A DNA stretch of 64,000 nucleotides, from contig CALODV010000008.1 in the NCBI GenBank assembly GCA_942492065.1, forward strand, positions 744,001 to 808,000. The letters run 5' to 3'. This document shows positions 18,525 through 28,104 of the stretch, piece by piece (positions within the stretch are counted from its first letter, which is position 1; the number at the start of each line of letters is the position of its first letter). The position numbers were made by a program, and so were the translations under genes. Under the pieces are notes generated by a model. It did no database searches. It had not been told where the DNA came from and saw only the letters and a program-made list of their open reading frames with translations. Origin of the DNA: G963665815 sp942492065 (GTDB lineage Bacteria > Cloacimonadota > Cloacimonadia > Cloacimonadales > JAIOQZ01).

Positions 18525-20507
18525 ATGAAGGCATATGCAGCTTTGATTTTATTAGTATTGATTTCCGGACTATACGGTATAAGCATTATAAACATGGATA
18601 ACCCGGTTAACACACTCCCTGAAAGAGACTCCGGTGTAATGAGCTATCACAATGGCATTGATGAACAGCATTGGTACGGAACAAATAAATGGGCAATTCA
18701 TTTTGTAACAACAGACTTCTATTCTGTCTCTGATTCCTCTGAATTTGATGCAGAAGGAGTATCCATTTATTTATTTAATCCCGGTGGGACAATTGGATTT
18801 AAACTGTATAAAACAATTATTGATGATGACAGTTTGTTAACCCAATACTCTCATACATTCCAGGATGGTGATGCATCTGATTGGTATGATTTCAACTTCA
18901 ACAATGATGTTCAGTCTCTATCTGATCTCTGGCTTGTAATAGAATATGCAACGGATGAAGACAGTCCGTATATGTCTGCCAATAACGGGGATGGAACCAG
19001 ATGTTTCTATTGGGAAGCTCTTTCTGAAACTGAAGGTTATTTCCGTAATAATGCAGGCAGCGGGTTAAGCTCAGATTTCCTTGTAGGACTTCGAGGACAT
19101 TTCACTTTTGCCTCCAGAAATGATGTTTCTCTGCTTGATTTTGGAATCACCGGTCGAGTATATCCGGACGGTGAAGTACAGGCATATTACACAATCAGGA
19201 ATAACAATTCTTATGCAGTTGATGATGTTGCTATTAACTACTCATTAACTCCTGCACCATCATCAGGTTTGTCCAGCATACAACTTTCGCTCATAGATCT
19301 GCACCTTGATGCTTATGAAACAAGAACAGATACTGCTTCATTCGAAGACTCATTTCTGCTGCCTTCCGTTTCAGCACAATATGATATTTTAGCAAATCTG
19401 TCATCTTCCTTCGATGATATTTTAACAAATAATTCACAAAGTACTGAGATAAATGTATTTTTAACTCCTCTTGACAACAGAGTGGTGGAGAACTTTGTCG
19501 ATTCAGATTATAGTTACTTCAGGCATATCTTAATTAATCAACAGATATTTTCACCAGACTATTATATATTAAATTATTTTCCCGAACAATCAGATTTGAG
19601 ATTTTTCAGCTCTTCTTCCGCAATAAGAAGTAGCTTTTATGATAATTTTGGATTGCCCAATGTTATTATTCAGGGAGGGACAAAACTTGCGGGATACTCA
19701 GAAGAAGATGAGTTTATCGAAGATTATTTTGCTGCAACCGAAGCAATAGCTTCAGACAAAACATTCCTGCAGAGCAGTGGCTATATGGTGGGTATGGATG
19801 CCAGTGAAAATATTTATATTGATACTTACGTTCAACAGGTTGAAGATACATATTTATTCAGTCAGTTTTATGGAGATTGTGCTTTTCATGCCGGTATTTT
19901 CCAGACTAACGTACCTATTACTGCAACATCTGATTACATCATTCCGGGTATGGTCATGCTGAAAAGTCTGACTTCGATTGAAGGAATGAATATTCAAGAT
20001 CTGGCAGACTCAACAGAAGCTATTTTTGCTGTGGATTTTTCCAAGTATGATCTTGATATAATAGATGGACACGAATTTGAGGATATACTTACAGATCTCC
20101 ATTTTGTTTATTGGATTCAGAATGAAGAATCAAAAAAAATCTTCCTGATTGAATCGGCAACACTTGACTATCTGCTGGAAGGTGTTTCAGTCAAAGATAA
20201 GGACATTGACCTTCCGTCGGCAGAGATCTCGGTTTATCCTAATCCCTCCGGTATAGAAGGAGTTCAGAACATTGCATTCAGCATGAAAGAGCAATGCGAT
20301 GGGGCAGAGCTTGAAATATACAACATTAAAGGTCAGAAAGTAAAGCAAATAGTCAACCATGAAAAACAGCGAAACTACAATTTTGTATGGAACTTTAAGG
20401 ATAGAAACAATAAAAGTGTTTCATCCGGAGTGTATCTTTACCGTTTTAATGTTAAATCTGGTGGCAAGAGCAGAACTTTCCACACAAAGAGCGTATTGCT
20501 GAAATAA
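18525..20507 (+). CDS. Secreted protein with Omp28-like domain and type A C-terminal sorting domain
   Basis: 660 residues with a signal peptide (MKAYAALILLVLISGLYG), a beta-rich N-terminal region (residues 25-300), and a region (about 325-480) resembling Omp28-related proteins: YILNYFPEQSD followed by IRSSFYDNFGLPNVIIQGG. The usual N-terminal CxxC of that thioredoxin-like fold is absent (VVENFVDSDYSYFRH is in its place). The last 90 residues form a sorting domain: ISVYPNPSG, LEIYNIKGQKVK, SSGVYLYRFNV. This suggests type IX-like export or surface attachment. Function of the exported body is unknown. Confidence 0.8.
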   Translation: MKAYAALILLVLISGLYGISIINMDNPVNTLPERDSGVMSYHNGIDEQHWYGTNKWAIHFVTTDFYSVSDSSEFDAEGVSIYLFNPGGTIGFKLYKTIIDDDSLLTQYSHTFQDGDASDWYDFNFNNDVQSLSDLWLVIEYATDEDSPYMSANNGDGTRCFYWEALSETEGYFRNNAGSGLSSDFLVGLRGHFTFASRNDVSLLDFGITGRVYPDGEVQAYYTIRNNNSYAVDDVAINYSLTPAPSSGLSSIQLSLIDLHLDAYETRTDTASFEDSFLLPSVSAQYDILANLSSSFDDILTNNSQSTEINVFLTPLDNRVVENFVDSDYSYFRHILINQQIFSPDYYILNYFPEQSDLRFFSSSSAIRSSFYDNFGLPNVIIQGGTKLAGYSEEDEFIEDYFAATEAIASDKTFLQSSGYMVGMDASENIYIDTYVQQVEDTYLFSQFYGDCAFHAGIFQTNVPITATSDYIIPGMVMLKSLTSIEGMNIQDLADSTEAIFAVDFSKYDLDIIDGHEFEDILTDLHFVYWIQNEESKKIFLIESATLDYLLEGVSVKDKDIDLPSAEISVYPNPSGIEGVQNIAFSMKEQCDGAELEIYNIKGQKVKQIVNHEKQRNYNFVWNFKDRNNKSVSSGVYLYRFNVKSGGKSRTFHTKSVLLK

Positions 20508-20523
20508 ACGAGAAAGCTATATT

Positions 20524-21546
20524 TTGAAGAAGAAGATTTTTAACAGAGAATTTCATGAGCTAACCGGCGCAGTTCATATTCATACTGAATATTCACATGA
20601 CTGCTCTGTACCTTTGAGCGAGATTATCAGGCAGGCAAAGAAAAACAGGCTTGATTATATTATGATTACTGATCATAATAACCACAACTTTATGAATGAC
20701 CCAGCCTATATTAACGAAAAAGATCTGATAATCGTACCCGGAATTGAAATTAATGATACTCGAGATAAAAATCATTACCTTCAATTTGTGGAACCGGGGC
20801 TGGACATAAAAGAAAAGGGCGGTTATTCTGATAACGGCTTTGCTGCCCATCCTCTGGAAAAAAGAATCTGCTCTGAATATCCTACTTATGAGTGGGATAA
20901 AGAGTATGATTTTACTGCCGGGATTGAAGTCTGGAACTTTGTATCCTGCTGGTTAAGCACACTTCATCCTTTCATTACCGGAGCATATCACATGCTTTTT
21001 CCATCGGTATGTGCGAATAAACCATTGAAAAAGACACTCAATCTATGGGATGAACTGAATACTAAAGGCTTGAAGGCTTCAGGAATAGGCAGTGTTGACG
21101 CTCATACACATTCTTACAAATTGGGATTCATCAATCTGAAAGTTCTACCGCATGGGTATCTCTTTAAAACTATCCGTACAAACATACTCATACCGGTAGA
21201 AAAGAGCACCGATAAAGATACTGTTAAAGAGGCATTGAGGAATGGTAACTCATACATTGTAAATTATAAATCAGCATATCCTGAGAGATTTTATGGCGGT
21301 ATTCTCGCCCCAAATGGGACATCTGCTATTTTTGGAGAAAAAATTCAGTATAGTGAAGGTATGCTTTACTACTTTATGACAAAACGAATTACACGCGTAA
21401 GGATAATTAAAGATGGCGTGTGTATAAATCAAAAAATTGACGATAAAGGAAAATTTGAAATAAATGGACCCGGAATTTACAGGCTCGAGATTAAACGCTG
21501 GGGTTCCGGATGGATTTATACAAATCCGATATATGTATTCAGTTAG
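20524..21546 (+). CDS. PHP-domain metal-dependent phosphoesterase
   Basis: 340 residues. PHP metal-binding motifs are visible: AVHIHTEYSHDCS, ITDHNNHNF, VPGIEIN, and later GSVDAHTHSYK. Such stand-alone PHP proteins act on phosphoesters such as nucleotides. The C-terminal 80 residues look beta-rich. The start is TTG with a weak GAGAAAG site; a TTG start occurs repeatedly in this window. The gene is 16 bp after the secreted-protein gene and 20 bp before yhaM, so it is probably within one transcript. Substrate not known. Confidence 0.85.
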   Translation: MKKKIFNREFHELTGAVHIHTEYSHDCSVPLSEIIRQAKKNRLDYIMITDHNNHNFMNDPAYINEKDLIIVPGIEINDTRDKNHYLQFVEPGLDIKEKGGYSDNGFAAHPLEKRICSEYPTYEWDKEYDFTAGIEVWNFVSCWLSTLHPFITGAYHMLFPSVCANKPLKKTLNLWDELNTKGLKASGIGSVDAHTHSYKLGFINLKVLPHGYLFKTIRTNILIPVEKSTDKDTVKEALRNGNSYIVNYKSAYPERFYGGILAPNGTSAIFGEKIQYSEGMLYYFMTKRITRVRIIKDGVCINQKIDDKGKFEINGPGIYRLEIKRWGSGWIYTNPIYVFS

Positions 21547-21566
21547 AATAGAAAGAGAGGAATTTA

Positions 21567-22511
21567 ATGGATAAACTTTATGTAAACGTCCTGGGAAACT
21601 ACATCAATGAAGAAGTTGTAGAATATTATTTAGTCTCACATAAAGAGATGAGAGAGGGAACTAAGGACAAATTTATCCGCATGAAACTGAGTGACAAAAC
21701 AGGATCTGTCACTGCAAATATCTGGAATAATGCCAAACACTACAACAGTCATTTCAAAGAAGGTGATATTGTCAAAGTAAAAGGTATTGTTATAAAATAC
21801 AGAGAACAGGTGCAGATTACAATTAACAAGATTCGTACAGCCGATGAAGCAGAATATGATCTTTCCGAATTTATCCCTGCTACCGGAAAAGATATTAAAA
21901 AACTGGGCGATGCATTATTCTACTATATCGATAAGATGGAAGACATTCATCTTAAGGAACTGTTGCATAAAATCTTTGATGACAAAGAGTTTCTGTCAAT
22001 GTTCTGTAAAGCACCAGCTGCAAAGACATGGCACCATAATTATATGGGTGGTTTGCTGGAGCATACAATATCGGTTGCGAAGATATGTGACTTTTCTGCC
22101 AGAATGTATCCGGTTCAGTCTGATCTCCTTATTACCGGAGCTTTGCTGCATGATATTGGTAAAGTATACGAATATAATATGAAATCTACCATAGACTTTT
22201 CTACAATCGGAAGACTTATCGGACATATTTGTCTTGGTGACGAACTGATCTGCAGAAAAGCTCGCGAAATAAACAATTTCCCTGAAAACACTTTAATGAA
22301 ACTGCGTCACCTGATCCTGGCACATCATGGTGAGTACGAAAAAGCATCTGCACGACTTCCTCAAATGCTTGAGGCTGTAGTTCTGCATTATGCTGACAAT
22401 CTCGATGCTCAGACTGTAGGTGTCACTCAGCTAGTATCTTCATCCCTGAATTCCGGTTCAGAGTGGTCAGAATACGACAAGCTGAATAACCGCTATTTCT
22501 ATCTCGGTTAA
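21567..22511 (+). CDS. yhaM: 3'-5' exoribonuclease YhaM family (OB-fold + HD)
   Basis: 314 residues. An N-terminal OB-fold (residues 15-95, with MKLSDKTGSVTANIWNN) binds nucleic acid; a C-terminal HD phosphohydrolase domain carries GGLLEHTISV and ALLHDIGKVYEY, then LAHHGEYE. This order is diagnostic for YhaM-type 3'-5' exonucleases that trim RNA ends. GAGAGG precedes the ATG. It is followed 13 bp later by the WalJ-like hydrolase, a pairing consistent with nucleic-acid maintenance. Confidence 0.9.
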   Translation: MDKLYVNVLGNYINEEVVEYYLVSHKEMREGTKDKFIRMKLSDKTGSVTANIWNNAKHYNSHFKEGDIVKVKGIVIKYREQVQITINKIRTADEAEYDLSEFIPATGKDIKKLGDALFYYIDKMEDIHLKELLHKIFDDKEFLSMFCKAPAAKTWHHNYMGGLLEHTISVAKICDFSARMYPVQSDLLITGALLHDIGKVYEYNMKSTIDFSTIGRLIGHICLGDELICRKAREINNFPENTLMKLRHLILAHHGEYEKASARLPQMLEAVVLHYADNLDAQTVGVTQLVSSSLNSGSEWSEYDKLNNRYFYLG

Positions 22512-22524
22512 GAAAGACTGATAA

Positions 22525-23310
22525 ATGTTTCAAACAAGTGTACTTGCCAGCGGCAGTAAAGGTAATGCTATACTTATCCGTACTGACAAAACAAAGCTTC
22601 TTTATGATGCCGGGTTGTCAGGGAAGCGGATATTTGAAGCTATCAATAAGCTGCAGCTTAATCAGCACAGAATAGCAGGTCTGATTCTCAGTCACGAACA
22701 CTCTGATCATAGTAAAGGGGTGGGAGTTGTCTGCAGAAATCTCAATATTCCTTTATATGTGACTCAAAAAACTTTTTTCGAATGCAGAGCAAAGCTGGGA
22801 AATCTTCCGGGTGGTCCAAGATTTTTCGAACCGGGAAAACTTTTTCAAATAGGGGATATAGTTATATATCCCTTCACATCTTCCCATGATGCTGTTGACA
22901 GTTGTGACTTCCTTTTTTACAAAGAAGGTGATAATGAAAGAAAGCTGGGGGTTGTGACTGATGTCGGATTCCCAACTAAGCTGATGTTGAAGTATCTCAA
23001 GAATTGTTCAACCATTATACTGGAAAGTAACCATGATATGCAGATGCTGATGGATGGTCCCTATCCGTGGAAACTTAAACAGCGTGTCCGCTCCAGACAT
23101 GGTCACCTTTCCAATGTTGATGCAGTAAAAGTAGTGGATGAAATAATGCATGAGGGACTTAAAAACTTGATTCTTGCCCACCTGAGTGAAACAAATAATA
23201 CTCCCGAAATTGCTTTTGAAAATATGAACAGATTTCTCACAAACAACCAGTATGATGTAAAGCTACTTGTTGCAGACCAATATGAACCGACTATACTGGT
23301 AGATATATAG
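22525..23310 (+). CDS. MBL-fold hydrolase, WalJ/YycJ family
   Basis: 261 residues. The metallo-beta-lactamase core has the zinc motif LSHEHSDHSKGV (residues 55-66), the N-terminal VLASGSKGNA typical of WalJ/YycJ/ElaC-like hydrolases, and later metal ligands in TSSHDAVDS, VVTDVG and SRHGHLSN. WalJ relatives are exonucleases in DNA repair. Full length and apparently intact. It closes the 18.5-23.3 kb gene run. Confidence 0.9.
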   Translation: MFQTSVLASGSKGNAILIRTDKTKLLYDAGLSGKRIFEAINKLQLNQHRIAGLILSHEHSDHSKGVGVVCRNLNIPLYVTQKTFFECRAKLGNLPGGPRFFEPGKLFQIGDIVIYPFTSSHDAVDSCDFLFYKEGDNERKLGVVTDVGFPTKLMLKYLKNCSTIILESNHDMQMLMDGPYPWKLKQRVRSRHGHLSNVDAVKVVDEIMHEGLKNLILAHLSETNNTPEIAFENMNRFLTNNQYDVKLLVADQYEPTILVDI

Positions 23311-23706
23311 GGATATACTCCGATTTTGCAGATTTACCGAATATATCTGCCTGCAGACATAGAGATTTTTGGAGAAACCATTAGATCGGTGTAGTGCAAT
23401 ATTCTTAATCTAACTTATAGGCTATGATAAAGCGAGCTGGGATGCTCGCGTACCATTTATCCTGCTCTATCGAAAGTGGCACGTAGGCATCTTGTCTGCA
23501 AAAGTAAAAACTATTGATCCGAAAACCATACGTCCACATATTTTAGTATTTCAAATATAAAGTGATGTTTTATTCTGACTATTGTTAGTTCATATCTTAA
23601 AACACATTACTTATTTCTTTCTTGATATATTTTCAGGAGAAAGGTGCTTTGTTAAAAATTATCTGGGGAATTCAACTTCTCTATTCTAGTATGCAGTTTT
23701 GGAGTT
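23311..23706. other. Intergenic with hairpin and repeat-like remnants
   Basis: 396 bp with no gene. It contains GCGAGC-TGGGAT-GCTCGC (23432-23449), a 6-bp perfect stem, and GTGGCACGTAGGCATCTTGT near 23475, which looks like a decayed dispersed-repeat sequence. No RNA gene recognised. Confidence 0.45.
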
Positions 23707-24113
23707 ATGAAAACAAAAAAAATTATAAAAACAGTCTCTGCAACTTTTATAGACTTTGCAGCATATACATCTTTCAAGTATTTGGTAATTGTAGATGATC
23801 TTTATACTGTATCTAAATATATCAGACACTTTAATTGGGAAGTACACTTACTAGTATATCCCTTACTGGTTTTGATAATTACTCGGCCAATAAAAAAAGG
23901 ATTCTTGGACTGGGTGAGTTATTAACTGGAATTAGGGGAAAGTATGATAACTGGAACTTATATTATTGGGTTCTGGGTGTTGTTATACTGGAGCTGCTTA
24001 CAGATTTCATAATTCTTGAAGAATGGCCTTTCAAGATTTTTTGTATTTTTGTATTGATTTTTAGGATTTTTAAAGCAAGTAAATTAGGAGTATCAATTGG
24101 AACAGAAGTATAA
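23707..24113 (+). pseudogene. Frameshifted membrane protein fragment left of the IS3 element
   Basis: Two overlapping frames together read as one hydrophobic protein of about 135 residues. The first (from ATG 23707) ends PIKKGFLDW; the second continues RILGLGELLTG and has two further membrane segments (YYWVLGVVILELLTDFIIL, FCIFVLIFRIF). The switch lies at a run of seven A (23892-23898), so a one-base indel is the simplest explanation. The second frame stops at 24113, directly against the IS3 left end. No family recognised. An alternative is two small unrelated ORFs. Confidence 0.45.
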
Positions 24114-24253
24114 TGCACCCTGAAATTCAGACCAGTGTTTAAGTTTGGATTTTTGATCGTTAAATTATTAACTCAGAAAATTTCTCTTTTCAATTTTTCC
24201 TTTTTATTTTAGAGAAATTTTCAGAGTAAAAGAGTAAATTAAGGAGTATTATA

Positions 24254-24550
24254 ATGAGAAAGTCCTATACGTCTGAATTTAAGGCAAAAGTAGCTATTGA
24301 AGCAATAAAGGGAGAAATGAGTATTGTAGAACTTGGAGCTAAATTCGATGTGCACCCCAATTTGATAACCAATTGGAAAACCAAGTTTTTAGAGAGTGCC
24401 TCAAGTGTATTTTCTGATAAGCGGAAGAAGGAAAACAAGAAGAGAGAGGAAACTACAGATGATTTGTATAAAAAGATCGGACAACTTCAAGTTGAGAGGG
24501 ATTTCCTGCGAAAAAAGTACAAGCAAATATACGGGAAAGATCCGGATTAG
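24254..24550 (+). CDS. IS3-family transposase OrfA (HTH)
   Basis: 98 residues. N-terminal helix-turn-helix (YTSEFKAKVAIEAIKGEMSI then LGAKFDVHPNLITNWK) followed by a coiled-coil leucine-zipper-like segment (DLYKKIGQLQVERDFLRKKY). It binds the terminal repeats. GGAG precedes the ATG. The frame is intact and carries an A-AAA-AAG slippery heptamer near its 3' end for fusion to orfB. Confidence 0.92.
   Translation: MRKSYTSEFKAKVAIEAIKGEMSIVELGAKFDVHPNLITNWKTKFLESASSVFSDKRKKENKKREETTDDLYKKIGQLQVERDFLRKKYKQIYGKDPD
24511..24517 (+). promoter_or_regulatory. Programmed -1 frameshift heptamer A_AAA_AAG
   Basis: In the orfA frame the codons are CGA AAA AAG, giving the classic slippery heptamer. A -1 slip enters the orfB frame, which stays open from here to the nonsense codon at 24895. 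Confidence 0.7.
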
Positions 24551-25374
24551 TTGAGAAGGATCATGAAGAACTATCTATAAGACGGCAGTGTAAGCTACTA
24601 TATGTAAACAGAAGTACCGTTTACTATAATAAAACCAAGCGTACTGGTGATTGCAGAATTCAGAGTAAAATTGAGGAATTGTATTTGCAATATCCATTTT
24701 ACGGGTATAGAAGGATAACCAAAAGTATGCAAAGAGACGGAGTTGTTGTAAATCACAAGAAAGTACAAAGGCTTATGAGAGAAATGAATATAAAGGCAGT
24801 TTATCCCAAAATTAACCTTAGCAAGCCTAACAAGACTCATAAGAAATATCCTTATCTTCTCAATGGTATCAATATTAATCGAATTAATCAGGTATGAGGA
24901 GCAGATATTACTTATATCAATCTTCCTTCCGGAAGAATGTACCTTGTAATAGTCGTGGATCTGTGCAGCAGAAAAATACTAAGCTGGAAAGTTAGTAATA
25001 CCCTCGATAGATTTTTCTGCATTGAAGCTCTACAGGAAGCAATCAGCAAATATGGGTATCCTGAGATTTTCAATACCGATCAGGGCAGCCAGTTTACGAG
25101 TAATGAATTTACCGAAATTTTAAATAGCAATCAAATCAATATAAGTATGAATGGAAAAGGAAGAGCTCTGGATAACATATTTGTTGAAAGGACGTTCAGG
25201 TCAGTAAAGTATGAAGAAATCTATCTCAATGAATATGAGAACATGAGAAAATGTCGAAACGCACTGGAATATTACTTCAACTTCTTTAATAATAAAAGAT
25301 TACATCAATCTCTTAAATACAAAACACCAAATGAAGTATATTTTGAATATCTGGAACTTAAAAATGTATCTTAA
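24550..25374 (+). pseudogene. IS3-family transposase OrfB, interrupted by TGA
   Basis: In frame -1 to orfA, the product reads LVEKDHEELSIRRQCKLLYV and later INRINQV, then TGA at 24895-24897, then GADITYINLPSG. The family has Trp at this position (NQVWGADITYI), so TGG to TGA is a one-base nonsense change. The rve catalytic Asp (GADITY), Asp (NTDQGSQF) and Glu (NIFVERTFRSVK) all lie after the stop. TGA is a normal stop in neighbouring genes, so recoding to Trp is not supported. Downstream the frame is clean to 25374, indicating a recent lesion. Confidence 0.85.
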
Positions 25375-25396
25375 ACAAACTTAAACAAATTAAATA

Positions 25397-26025
25397 ATGG
25401 TCTGGACAATGGGGTGCACCTTAAAGGTCAGAAACAATGAGTTTGATAAGATTCTAAATAATTACTTGATTTATGTAAATGTTGAAACTGATGATGTAAT
25501 AAAAGTGTTGAAAAGTCTATATTGGAAAATAGATTACACCACAAGCAGAGGTCTTGTTATTACTCCACATGATCTTGAAAAGAGTTTAAATGATCATCTA
25601 TCTGGTTTCAACAATGATAAGATAATTAGCATATGCGATGTTTTATCTTGCTATTTGTATCCTATTACTGAAGTCATCTCATCAGTGCTGAACACTCAAT
25701 TGAAAAGCTACTATGATAATGACTCATGGGATGTTGATGATAGCGGTGCTTTTTTGGTTCTATCAAGGAGAAATAAAACGGAAGAAGTTTTTTCAAGTAC
25801 CGAAGTACATTACGCACTGAGGAAAAAAGATTTCTATCTTCCTTGTTTTGTCGAACACCAAAATAAGAAAAAAAAATAACTGAGTACATTAAATATCAAT
25901 TTAAGTTCACAACAATAAAAAGTAAATTCGTACTAGACACAGTAGTAAGCAATTCAAAATTAAACGCTTATTCTCAAACGGTAGAAGATATTAGAAATTT
26001 TCTTTTCTATGAGTGGGATATATAA
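25397..26025 (+). pseudogene. Gene fragment right of the IS3 element, frameshifted
   Basis: The first seven codons derive from the IS right end; the real coding signal starts about 25421 (LKVRNNEFDKILNNYL). The frame ends at a run of nine A (25868-25876) with NKKKK and stop. In the adjacent frame coding-like sequence continues without break (ITEYIKYQFKFTTIKSKFVL... to NFLFYEWDI, stop 26023-26025). This suggests one protein 3' part of about 200 residues, broken by an A-run indel and cut at its 5' side by the IS. It may be the other half of the membrane gene left of the IS, but the junction is not cleanly in frame. No family recognised. Confidence 0.45.
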
Positions 26026-26338
26026 TACATTTTGTTTAAGACATACTCAGTTTTATTTTTAATAAATGGGATATTAGTAAATAAAATTGCAAAATACGAA
26101 TCGGTTTTATCAGGTGAAGTTACATCTGAGAATTATGCTCGCAACCCGTTCAATCAGAGTGGTACGCATGTTCATTTATTTACAATAAACACCAATAAAT
26201 ACAACATATTATTGACAATATTACAATCATGTATTTTTTACCATATAAGAACTTTGCATATCAGGAGAAGTTAAAAACTCAATTTTGGGTATATTCAGCT
26301 AATACTATGCGAAGATCTTAATTTAAAGAGGTAAGAAT
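26026..26338. other. Intergenic, no convincing gene
   Basis: 313 bp before the amidase gene. An 80-codon TTG-started frame (26032-26274) is present but has no ribosome site and no recognisable domain; it could be further debris of the decayed patch to its left. Confidence 0.4.
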
Positions 26339-27460
26339 TTGAAAAGACTTGGATTACTAATCATTGTTGTATTGTTCGCAGGACATTTATTCTCCAGTTC
26401 TTCCTACAATATTAATTTTGATAAACCTGCAAACACAGAAGAGATCAAGATCGTTCTGATCGACTCATTATACTATTTCAATGCGTTTGAACTGAACAAA
26501 GCTTTTCATGCATCCATAAGAGAAGATATTGATGATCAGAGATTATACGTTACTCTTTACAATCAGCAGATTATTTTTCTGATCAATTCTCCTTATCTAC
26601 AAGCATCGTCAGATTTTTATAATATGACCTACCCATTGAAATACCACAGCGGTAAAATGTACCTGCCTCTTACTTTCTTTCAAAGAGTGTTTCCTGAATT
26701 GTTCAAAGAAAATTTTATCAGACAGAAAGATTTCTCTCTCTATGTCAAAACTCCAATTGATAATTCTATCAGACGAATTGTAATCGATGCAGGACATGGG
26801 GGAAAGGATCCTGGTGCTGTAGGACGATCAACCGGAACTAAGGAAAAGAAAATAGTTCTGGATGTTGCCAGAAAACTGAGGAACAAACTACAGAGAGAGC
26901 TAAATGTCGAGGTAATTTTAACTCGTGATTCGGATAAGTTTGTATCTTTGCAGAACAGAACAAAAATGGCAAATGACACTCATAGCGATTTATTCATTTC
27001 TCTACACTGCAATGCATCTCGATCTAAGAAAGCTTCAGGAATAGAAGTATTTTTCCTTTCTACTGCGAAAACAGACGAAGCTCGTGCAGTTGAAGCTCTT
27101 GAGAACTCTGTTGTGTCCAAATATGAGGGTGGAGAATCAGCCCTTAAAAAGTACGATGACTTATCATTTATTCTTATGGATATGGAGCAGACAGAGCAAT
27201 TAAGAGAAAGCAGTGATCTGGCAGTGAGACTACAAAAAAGTCTGGTTTCCGTAAGTGGATTGCGTGACAGGGGAGTCAAACAGGCTAACTTCTATGTACT
27301 TCGCGGTGCTTTCATGCCTGCTGTTCTGATTGAGCTGGGGTTCATCACGAATTACAAAGAAGCAAAGCTGCTGAGTTCATCTAATTTTCAGGATAAGCTT
27401 GTTAATGCAATCTCAGATTCAATAAAAAAATACAAATATAAGTACGATTTCGTACAATAA
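26339..27460 (+). CDS. N-acetylmuramoyl-L-alanine amidase (Amidase_3), exported
   Basis: 373 residues: a signal peptide, an N-terminal beta-rich domain (residues 25-140, similar in layout to copper-amine-oxidase-N/AMIN modules), and the zinc amidase domain. Zinc ligands are His153 in IDAGHGGKDPGA, a Glu in TKEKK (about 169), and the His in SLHCNAS; the catalytic Glu is in LIELGFITN. It cleaves the amide between MurNAc and the peptide stem in the periplasm, typically during cell separation. The start is TTG at 26339 with GAGG at good spacing. Single gene. Confidence 0.93.
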   Translation: MKRLGLLIIVVLFAGHLFSSSSYNINFDKPANTEEIKIVLIDSLYYFNAFELNKAFHASIREDIDDQRLYVTLYNQQIIFLINSPYLQASSDFYNMTYPLKYHSGKMYLPLTFFQRVFPELFKENFIRQKDFSLYVKTPIDNSIRRIVIDAGHGGKDPGAVGRSTGTKEKKIVLDVARKLRNKLQRELNVEVILTRDSDKFVSLQNRTKMANDTHSDLFISLHCNASRSKKASGIEVFFLSTAKTDEARAVEALENSVVSKYEGGESALKKYDDLSFILMDMEQTEQLRESSDLAVRLQKSLVSVSGLRDRGVKQANFYVLRGAFMPAVLIELGFITNYKEAKLLSSSNFQDKLVNAISDSIKKYKYKYDFVQ

Positions 27461-27637
27461 ATCAATCTCAAATCTGCTTTTATAATATATAAGTATATTA
27501 TTGTAAAAAATGCTTATTGACAGAAAAACGATTGTGAATGAATATACAATATTGAAATTCTGACTCTGAAATACAATGTTTACAATGTATTACGACAGTT
27601 TCAGAATAGTCTTTATCTTAGTACTTAAGGAGATATT

Positions 27638-28099
27638 ATGAAAATTATAGAAGGAAAACTTAATGCTGAAGGAATCAAGGTTGCATTAGTTGTCAGCAGA
27701 TTTAATGAATTTATCAATTCCAAACTTATGGATGGAGCTATTGACTGTCTTCTCAGACACGGAGCAGATAAAGATGATATGAATATCTTCTGGGTTCCGG
27801 GAGCATTTGAGATACCGCTAACTGCAAAAAAGATTGCCGATACAGAAGAATATGATGCCATTATATGTCTTGGTACTGTAATTCGTGGAGCAACTCCACA
27901 TTTCGATTATGTAAGTGCTGAGGTAAGTAAAGGTATTGCCAACGTCAGTCTGCAAACAGGAATTCCTGTGCTATTTGGTGTTCTTACTACAGACAGTATT
28001 GAACAAGCAATAGAAAGAGCCGGTACAAAAGTAGGAAATAAAGGCTGGGATGCAGCGTTAAGTTGTATAGAAATGATTAATCTTTACAAGGAAATATAA
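27638..28099 (+). CDS. ribH: 6,7-dimethyl-8-ribityllumazine synthase
   Basis: 153 residues, full length. It condenses ribulose-derived butanone phosphate with the pyrimidine to form lumazine, the penultimate riboflavin step. The active-site His88 sits in RGATPHFDYV, with VPGAFEIP upstream. AAGGAG precedes the ATG. It is followed five bases later by nusB, the common ribH-nusB order. No FMN riboswitch pattern is visible upstream and no other rib genes are in the window. Confidence 0.97.
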   Translation: MKIIEGKLNAEGIKVALVVSRFNEFINSKLMDGAIDCLLRHGADKDDMNIFWVPGAFEIPLTAKKIADTEEYDAIICLGTVIRGATPHFDYVSAEVSKGIANVSLQTGIPVLFGVLTTDSIEQAIERAGTKVGNKGWDAALSCIEMINLYKEI

Positions 28100-28104
28100 G
28101 AATT

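Larger units (their letters stand above)
24114..25418 (+). mobile_element. IS3-family insertion sequence (inactive copy)
   Basis: Imperfect 21-bp terminal inverted repeats: left TGCACCCTGAAATTCAGACC... from 24114, right end GGTCTGGACAATGGGGTGCA up to 25418, about 15 of 21 positions matching. Inside are orfA and orfB in the usual -1 relation. No convincing 3-4 bp target duplication was found (left flank TAA, right flank CCT). OrfB has a nonsense codon before the first catalytic Asp, so this copy should not transpose on its own. Confidence 0.88.

Noticed and set aside
24895..24897. Reassignment of TGA to tryptophan
   Set aside because: TGA ends several intact genes here (for example at 6350-6352 and 44077-44079), so it functions as a stop.
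26032..26274. 80-codon ORF before the amidase
   Set aside because: TTG start, no ribosome site, no family; kept only as intergenic remark.
27461..27637. Possible FMN riboswitch before ribH
   Set aside because: No GGGGCAGGGTGAAA-type or other RFN core seen; only a TTGACA without a well-placed -10.
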